Assembly: GCA_913058135.1 (NCBI GenBank)
Contig: CAJXPR010000020.1
Coordinates: forward strand, 1 to 40,559
Direction of reading: 5' to 3'
DNA length: 40,559 nt
Source: an uncultured Gammaproteobacteria bacterium
GTDB taxonomy: Bacteria; Pseudomonadota; Gammaproteobacteria; Pseudomonadales; Pseudohongiellaceae
The translations under genes and the position numbers were made by a program. The notes under the pieces were generated by a model. That model saw only the letters and a program-made list of their open reading frames with translations, was not told where the DNA came from and ran no database searches. Positions within the stretch are counted from its first letter, which is position 1. Every line of letters begins with the position of its first letter. Shown here piece by piece: positions 36,130-40,559 of this stretch.

Positions 36130-38150
36130 CTGCGGCGTTGATTGCCCCGGATACTGAGGCCCCGGATACAGAGACAGTCACTGCGATGTTGTCGGAACCG
36201 GCGCGCGCCCTGCAGCGCTGTCTCGACCCGCTGCTGGGCGAGATACAGACCTGCGTCGTGGCACCGCCTTTGACCGGCAGCGATGACCGGCTGGCGAAGT
36301 TGTTTGATCATCTGGCCGCCGCCAGCCATTTTCTGACCGGCCCCAGCGTCAGCGAGAGCGCAGGGCTGTGCCAGACACTGCATGAATACTGGCGGGAAAC
36401 ACCGGCGCAGGTCGATCCTGGGCGCCACCGCCGGCGTCTCAGCGATCTGTTGCGCTGTCGTGACTCGCTCAGAGAGATCACTGCACAAGACGCGTTGCGA
36501 CAGGTCATGGCCGCCCATGTGGGCACGATCATTGATGGCCTGACACGGCTGGATGGACAGCTGGACGGTGCTGAAGGCTCCGATGCGGTGCAGGAAGCAT
36601 GTACGCGTTGCTCGGCCATCCTCGGTGCGGCGCGGTTTCTGGAGTCGGGGATGTCCGACCACCTGCAGCTGCCGCCCCCGGACCCGCGCGCACTGTTGCG
36701 CTGGTTGCTGATGCTGGAACAACAGTTGACGTCGGTCAGTTCGCCGGTGAGTGCGCCTCAGGTATTCAGGCGTGAACTGCAGCGTTGCCTCCGGCGCTGC
36801 GGCCGCTCGCCGGCATCCGATGGCCTGTCGCAGACCTTGTGGCAATTACAGTTGCTGGCGGGAGCGGGGCTGGCGCTGGCAGTGCCGACCGGTCATGACA
36901 AAACTGAGCTCTTGCCGCGACGACGCTTTCGGCAACTGCTGACCACCTCAGCGCAGGCCCTGTATCAGCGCCGCTGTGCTGAGCAGGCGGAGCCGGAAGC
37001 GTTGCGTGAGGTGTTGCGCCAGGCGCTGTCACTGCTTTCTGCGCATGAAAGCGTGGAGTTTGCGCCAGCAGCGTCCGGCCTGGTACTGACATCACTGCCG
37101 GGCCCGGCGCGGGCCCCGATGCAGGCGCTGCTGACGGTCATTCCTGCTCATGATCAGGCGTCCGACTGGGCAACCATCAGTCTGCATCTGTATCGCCTGC
37201 TGGTGTGTCTGCGGATGCTCGCAGGAGGATTTGTTGATATCCCTGCCCGCGCTTCATCGCCACAAGAGCTGGTCCCCTGGCAAGTGCTGGTGGCCAGCCT
37301 GTACGCCAGCACCCAGCATTGCGTGCAGCAATCTGTGGTGACGGCCGAGGACCAGAATCGCCTGCTTGAGCTGTTGCGTCGGCTGCCACGACGCCTGATG
37401 CCGGAATCTGTGCCGGAAGATAAGGACCTGGTGGCTGCGGCGGTGCTGCTGGCGGCAAGGCTGGGCCTGCGCGCACAGCGTCACTGGCAACGTCTGACGC
37501 TGACCCTGGACGCGGTCCAGCAGGATTTTGTCGATGTATCGGTGCAACGGGTGCTGGCAGCGCAATTGCATTATCTGCCCCGGATGGGCGCCGGGTCTGG
37601 TGACGGCGGCCACCGGGCGCTGCCGCAGGATGTGTTGTGCGACCTGCGTCTGCTGCTCAAGGGCGCCCGTATCCTGAATGTGCCGCGCATCGAGTCGCTG
37701 GTACTGGTCATGATCGAGATATATCAACTGATTCTGGATGAGCCCGCATTTGGCCGGGCCCCGGACATTGCCAAGGTGCTGCCGCGAGCTCACCGCAGCT
37801 TGAGCCGGATGCTGGATCAGGCTGCTGCCTGGCAGGCACCAGGCAATGCACGACGTGTCATCAACAGTCTGTACGGTTGCCTGGAACGCTGGCGCGGTGA
37901 TGGCAATACGGCCACCGCCTGCGGCGTGTTTGCCTCCGTCAGCGAGCGTCCGGCGGGTCAGCGTGATGACAGCTGGCAGATGTGTCTGACCACCAATCGG
38001 CGGTTGCGCAAGTTGCTCCGCCATCAGGAAGATCTGGAGATGATCCGTGCGCTGCTGCTGGAGCTGCTGCGCAGTCAGGAAGAGCTTATCAGACGACAGA
38101 CGGACTATGCTGCCACGCCGGATGCGCCGCCGGTGTGGAAGCGGCTATAA
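36126..38150 (+). CDS. Large helical protein with a degenerate Hpt-like motif (FimL/ChpA-like?)
   Basis: 674 residues, almost entirely helical, rich in Leu, Arg, Ala and Gln, without signal peptide or membrane segment. Residues ~495-535 contain CDLRLLLKGARILNVPRIES, which matches the HxLKGxA helix of Hpt phosphotransfer domains, but the His position is Leu509. Other helical blocks (LLRCRDSLREI, ACTRCSAILGAARFLESG, TLWQLQLLAGAGLALAVP) look like further Hpt-type bundles that have lost their His. FimL of Pseudomonas is a known ChpA-like protein without functional Hpt His residues. Homology to FimL or ChpA is inferred from these features and from the PilG/PilH-like neighbours, not proved. No CheA kinase, CheW or methyl-accepting genes follow. 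Confidence 0.75.
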   Translation: MTAALIAPDTEAPDTETVTAMLSEPARALQRCLDPLLGEIQTCVVAPPLTGSDDRLAKLFDHLAAASHFLTGPSVSESAGLCQTLHEYWRETPAQVDPGRHRRRLSDLLRCRDSLREITAQDALRQVMAAHVGTIIDGLTRLDGQLDGAEGSDAVQEACTRCSAILGAARFLESGMSDHLQLPPPDPRALLRWLLMLEQQLTSVSSPVSAPQVFRRELQRCLRRCGRSPASDGLSQTLWQLQLLAGAGLALAVPTGHDKTELLPRRRFRQLLTTSAQALYQRRCAEQAEPEALREVLRQALSLLSAHESVEFAPAASGLVLTSLPGPARAPMQALLTVIPAHDQASDWATISLHLYRLLVCLRMLAGGFVDIPARASSPQELVPWQVLVASLYASTQHCVQQSVVTAEDQNRLLELLRRLPRRLMPESVPEDKDLVAAAVLLAARLGLRAQRHWQRLTLTLDAVQQDFVDVSVQRVLAAQLHYLPRMGAGSGDGGHRALPQDVLCDLRLLLKGARILNVPRIESLVLVMIEIYQLILDEPAFGRAPDIAKVLPRAHRSLSRMLDQAAAWQAPGNARRVINSLYGCLERWRGDGNTATACGVFASVSERPAGQRDDSWQMCLTTNRRLRKLLRHQEDLEMIRALLLELLRSQEELIRRQTDYAATPDAPPVWKRL

Positions 38151-38217
38151 TGCGGCTTTGATTCACGGTAATGCTCTGATTGGGGAGCATACTGCATTTC
38201 TGAGAGCTGTAGAATCT

Positions 38218-38748
38218 GTGAGAATATTCGGATTTATCTGGGGAATCGGCGGTATTGTATTATTGCTGGTCTTTGCAATTGTGCGCCTGGGCGGTGTCGC
38301 GTTGGCGGCGGGTGACCATCCGCTGACGTTCTGGCATTGGGCGCTGGCTTTTGGCTGGCTGCTCTACATGGTGTGGGCTGAGGGCTACAAGGGTTTCCAT
38401 CTGGCATTTGCACCGCGTGTTGTCGTGCGTGCCGAATACCTTGCCCGCCATCCCCGAACCTGGCACGTGTTGCTGGCGCCGCTGTACTGCATGGGTTACA
38501 TCCACGCCACAACGCGGCGACGACTGCTGTCCGTGGCACTGACCTCAATGATTCTGTGTTTCGTTTTCCTGGTGCGCATGCTGCCGCAGCCCTGGCGCGG
38601 GCTGGTTGATGCCGGTGTGGTGGCGGGACTGATGGTCGGTGTGGCCTCCATCCTGTACTATCTGGTACGACTCAAACGCAGCGGAGCGGCCAGTCTGCCG
38701 GTGCCGCCTGATGTGCCTGTACGGGCAGTGGCTGACGCGCCGGCCTGA
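38218..38748 (+). CDS. Conserved-looking membrane protein of unknown function
   Basis: About 176 residues with four or five hydrophobic segments (FIWGIGGIVLLLVFAIVRLG, FWHWALAFGWLLYMVWAEGY, LLSVALTSMILCFVFLVRML and GVVAGLMVGVASILYYLVRL) and a conserved-looking GYKGFHLAFAPRVVVRAEYL loop. The frame is open from 38047 inside the preceding gene, but GTG 38218 starts at the first membrane helix and has GAGAG 11 bases upstream; the start is not certain. It lies between the PilH-like operon and two glycosyltransferases. I cannot name the family. Confidence 0.75.
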   Translation: MRIFGFIWGIGGIVLLLVFAIVRLGGVALAAGDHPLTFWHWALAFGWLLYMVWAEGYKGFHLAFAPRVVVRAEYLARHPRTWHVLLAPLYCMGYIHATTRRRLLSVALTSMILCFVFLVRMLPQPWRGLVDAGVVAGLMVGVASILYYLVRLKRSGAASLPVPPDVPVRAVADAPA

Positions 38749-38796
38749 TCCGGCCGACGCCCTCATCTGTCCTTTATCCGGTACCCGGAGCCTCGC

Positions 38797-39732
38797 ATGG
38801 AACCAGCAGTGACAGCTGACAGCGCGTCGACAGCCGATCCCGGCCAGGCCGTCTGTGCGGTGGTGGTGACCTGGCAGCCTGACCTGAGTGGCCTGCTTGA
38901 GCTGCTTGACCAACTCACGGCACAGTCCTGTGCGGTGATTGTCATCGACAACGGTTCGGCCAATGCCGATCAGCTGGAACTGGCAACAGCGCAAAGATCA
39001 TCCATCGTACTGCTGCGCTGGCCTGACAACCGGGGTCTTGCGGCCGCCATGAACGCCGGCCTGCAGTGGGCAAACGATAACGGTTTCGCCCGGGCATTTC
39101 TGTTTGATCAGGACAGTACACTGACCGAGGGCTTTTGTGCCGGCATGTTGTCTGCCTGGCAGCAGGCTGAAGCGGTCAGTGCGCTGCCGGTAGCGGCCAT
39201 CGGTCCGCGTCTGCAGGATCCGGTCAGCGGCCGCCGCACACCCTTTCGTCTGTTCCGGCTGTGGCGTCGCTCCGACCAGCTCATGGCCGGGGCACAGGAT
39301 CTGTATCAGGCCGATTTTCTGATCTCCTCTGGCTGCCTGCTGTCGCTACCGGCGCTGGATCGTATCGGCCCCATGAAAGAAAGTTATTTCATCGACAACA
39401 TTGATCTGGAGTGGTGCTTCCGCGCCCGCGCCTGCGGTCATGCCCTGTTTGGCACCGACGCGGCGACCCTGATGCATGCCATCGGCGAGCCCAGCAGCAA
39501 TCCCCTGGTGCGGGCCGGTCTGATGGTCCAGCACAGTCCCTTGCGCAGCTATTACTCAACCCGCAATCGTCTGCACCTGTATCGTCAGGACTATGCGCCG
39601 CTGAGCTGGAAAGTGCGCGACAGTGTGCGCTTTGCACTCAAATCGCTGTGGCTGCTGTTGTGCTCCGCGCAACGGCGTGACTACTGGCGGCAGATCCGGC
39701 GCGGCATTCAGGACGCAGGAAAACTGGTATGA
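38797..39732 (+). CDS. Family 2 glycosyltransferase (rhamnosyltransferase-like)
   Basis: 311 residues; inverting GT-A enzyme of surface polysaccharide or lipopolysaccharide synthesis. VCAVVVTWQPDLSGLLELLDQL opens the nucleotide-sugar fold, VIVIDNGSAN and FLFDQDSTL (DXD-like) bind the donor, and ESYFIDNIDLEWCFRARACGHALF is the ED-type acceptor segment. The HSPLRSYYSTRNRLHLYRQ ending is characteristic of rhamnosyltransferase-like members. The ATG at 38797 is chosen since it is the first Met before the domain; a ribosome binding site (GGAG at 38788-38791) is 5 bases away. The stop overlaps the next gene (ATGA). The sugar and acceptor are unknown. Confidence 0.88.
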   Translation: MEPAVTADSASTADPGQAVCAVVVTWQPDLSGLLELLDQLTAQSCAVIVIDNGSANADQLELATAQRSSIVLLRWPDNRGLAAAMNAGLQWANDNGFARAFLFDQDSTLTEGFCAGMLSAWQQAEAVSALPVAAIGPRLQDPVSGRRTPFRLFRLWRRSDQLMAGAQDLYQADFLISSGCLLSLPALDRIGPMKESYFIDNIDLEWCFRARACGHALFGTDAATLMHAIGEPSSNPLVRAGLMVQHSPLRSYYSTRNRLHLYRQDYAPLSWKVRDSVRFALKSLWLLLCSAQRRDYWRQIRRGIQDAGKLV

Positions 39733-40515
39733 AGCAGTCATACACGATTCTTGTGTTGTTACCGGTTTACAATGGTGCCAGGTATCTTGCAGAGCAGGTC
39801 GAGTCGATTCTGGCCCAGCAATGGACGCCCGAGTACGCCGATAGCACCACCGTCAGGCTGCTGTGTCGCGATGACGGCTCCCGCGACAACTCCCCGGTGC
39901 TGTTGCAGGATTATGCCATGCGCTTCAGCGATACAATCACCCTGATGAACGATGATGCAGGTAATCTGGGGGCTGCTGGCAACTTCTCGGCGCTGATGAA
40001 TTATGCTCAACACCTTGCGAAACAGGAAGCATCGACGCACTGTTACATCGCCCTGGCTGACCAGGATGATATCTGGCACAGCAACAAGCTGCAGCGCACT
40101 CTGCCAGCCTTGCTGAAAGCCGAGGGTGGTGACCGGGGAACACCGGTGCTGGTACACAGTGATTTGCGAGTTGTTAACGCTGAGGCCAATGTCATCGCCG
40201 AATCGTTCATGGCCTACCAGGGCCTGCGGCCGACACACGGCTCCCTGCCGGCACAGCTGCTGAGCAATACCCTGACCGGGTGCACCGCGTTGATGAATCC
40301 GGCGCTGGTGCGCAAGGCGCTGCCGGTGCCAGCCGGGGCGGTGATGCATGACTGGTGGTTGTCGCTGGTGGCCAGCGCCTTTGGCCGCCGGGTGTACCTG
40401 GACGAGGTGCTTGTGGACTACCGGCAACACGATAACAACACCATCGGGGCCAGGGCGCACATAAACACCGTACTGTCAGCCAGGATCTGGCAGGAGTTGC
40501 TGAGGACCCGCCAGT
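39729..40515 (+). CDS. Family 2 glycosyltransferase, C-terminus missing (contig end)
   Basis: About 262 codons of an open frame from ATG 39729, which overlaps the previous stop by 4 bases. The product begins MKQSYTILVLLPVYNGARYLAEQVESIL and has RDDGSRDNS, LADQDDIWHSNKL (DXD), HSDLRVVNAEANVIAESF, GCTALMNPALV and MHDWWLSLVA followed by YRQHDNNTIG, the typical set of GT2 rhamnosyltransferase/RfaG-independent transferases of O-antigen clusters. The frame is not closed: the genuine sequence ends at about 40515, where adapter sequence begins, so the true C-terminus is unknown. Together with the preceding gene it suggests the start of a surface polysaccharide cluster. Confidence 0.88.
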
Positions 40516-40559
40516 CTGTCTCTTATACACATCTCCGAGCCCACGAGACAGGCAGAAAT
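40516..40559 (+). other. Nextera transposase adapter read-through (not genomic)
   Basis: CTGTCTCTTATACACATCT at 40516-40534 is the Tn5/Nextera mosaic end, followed by CCGAGCCCACGAGAC (40535-40549), the Nextera read-2 adapter, then AGGCAGAA (40550-40557), which matches from memory the i7 index N703, and AT, the start of the P7 tail. These 44 bases are library sequence. Translated backwards they give the MYKRQ start seen in many artefact proteins. Confidence 0.98.

Noticed and set aside
36126-38150. Reading the 674-residue gene as a CheA/ChpA histidine kinase
   Set aside because: No kinase ATPase motifs (N, G1, F, G2 boxes), CheW domain or receiver is present; only helical segments and one His-less Hpt-like motif are seen.
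40207-40530. Minus-strand frame starting MYKRQ
   Set aside because: Its first codons come from the Nextera adapter; the rest is antisense to the glycosyltransferase.

Overview
The window is a 40.5 kb chromosomal contig end from a gammaproteobacterium of moderately high G+C. The evidence is an UvrD almost identical in layout to the E. coli protein, the block gmk-rpoZ-spoT-ridA-recG-HDOD, and the block ruvX-yqgE-tonB-gshB followed divergently by two PilG/PilH-like receivers. Both blocks are known gene orders of Pseudomonas and relatives. Species cannot be fixed from the sequence; a marine or environmental relative of the Pseudomonadales/Cellvibrionales is the best guess.

Layout. 1-3.3 kb: 5' part of uvrD (minus), glutaryl-CoA dehydrogenase gcdH, and a GAP/SfLAP-type membrane protein. 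3.4-10 kb: accessory-looking region with three exported proteins of unknown function, a TorF-type outer-membrane protein with a clear terminator, a Tat-exported MsrB, and two adjacent small proteins of visibly lower G+C that share a WWPSFG core and a GWP C-terminus. 10-13 kb: DUF885 lipoprotein peptidase and a lipoprotein alpha/beta hydrolase. 13-21.1 kb (minus): ubiA, YbaK-HDOD fusion, recG, ridA, spoT, rpoZ, gmk, i.e. stringent response and housekeeping. 21.3-23.5 kb: Tat-exported metallophosphoesterase facing a cytochrome c/Vgb-like propeller fusion. 23.7-26.2 kb: SDR-DoxX fusion, DUF2269 and DUF4166 as one operon, the last two separated by a 14-bp tandem repeat. 26.2-28.3 kb: selD-selU, which supplies selenophosphate and uses it on tRNA. 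28.4-32.1 kb: ChrA-type transporter, exported NHL/SMP-30-like protein, LysE-type exporter, a palindromic intergenic element, FAH-family hydrolase. 32.1-35.1 kb (minus): ruvX, yqgE, tonB-like gene, gshB. 35.2-38.2 kb: three genes joined by ATGA overlaps. 38.2-40.5 kb: membrane protein and two family-2 glycosyltransferases, the second cut by the contig end.

The most interesting part is 35.2-38.2 kb. At the usual position of the Pil-Chp chemosensory operon beside gshB, the PilG-like receiver has Ala where the phospho-accepting Asp should be, the PilH-like receiver has Glu there, and both lack the conserved Lys. The third gene is not PilI but a 674-residue helical protein with an Hpt-like LKG motif whose phosphorylatable His is Leu. 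All visible phosphotransfer residues have been replaced while the reading frames remain intact and coupled, which suggests a phosphorylation-independent derivative of Pil-Chp.

The last 44 bases are not genomic: they are the Nextera transposase mosaic end and adapter, followed by an i7 index-like octamer.
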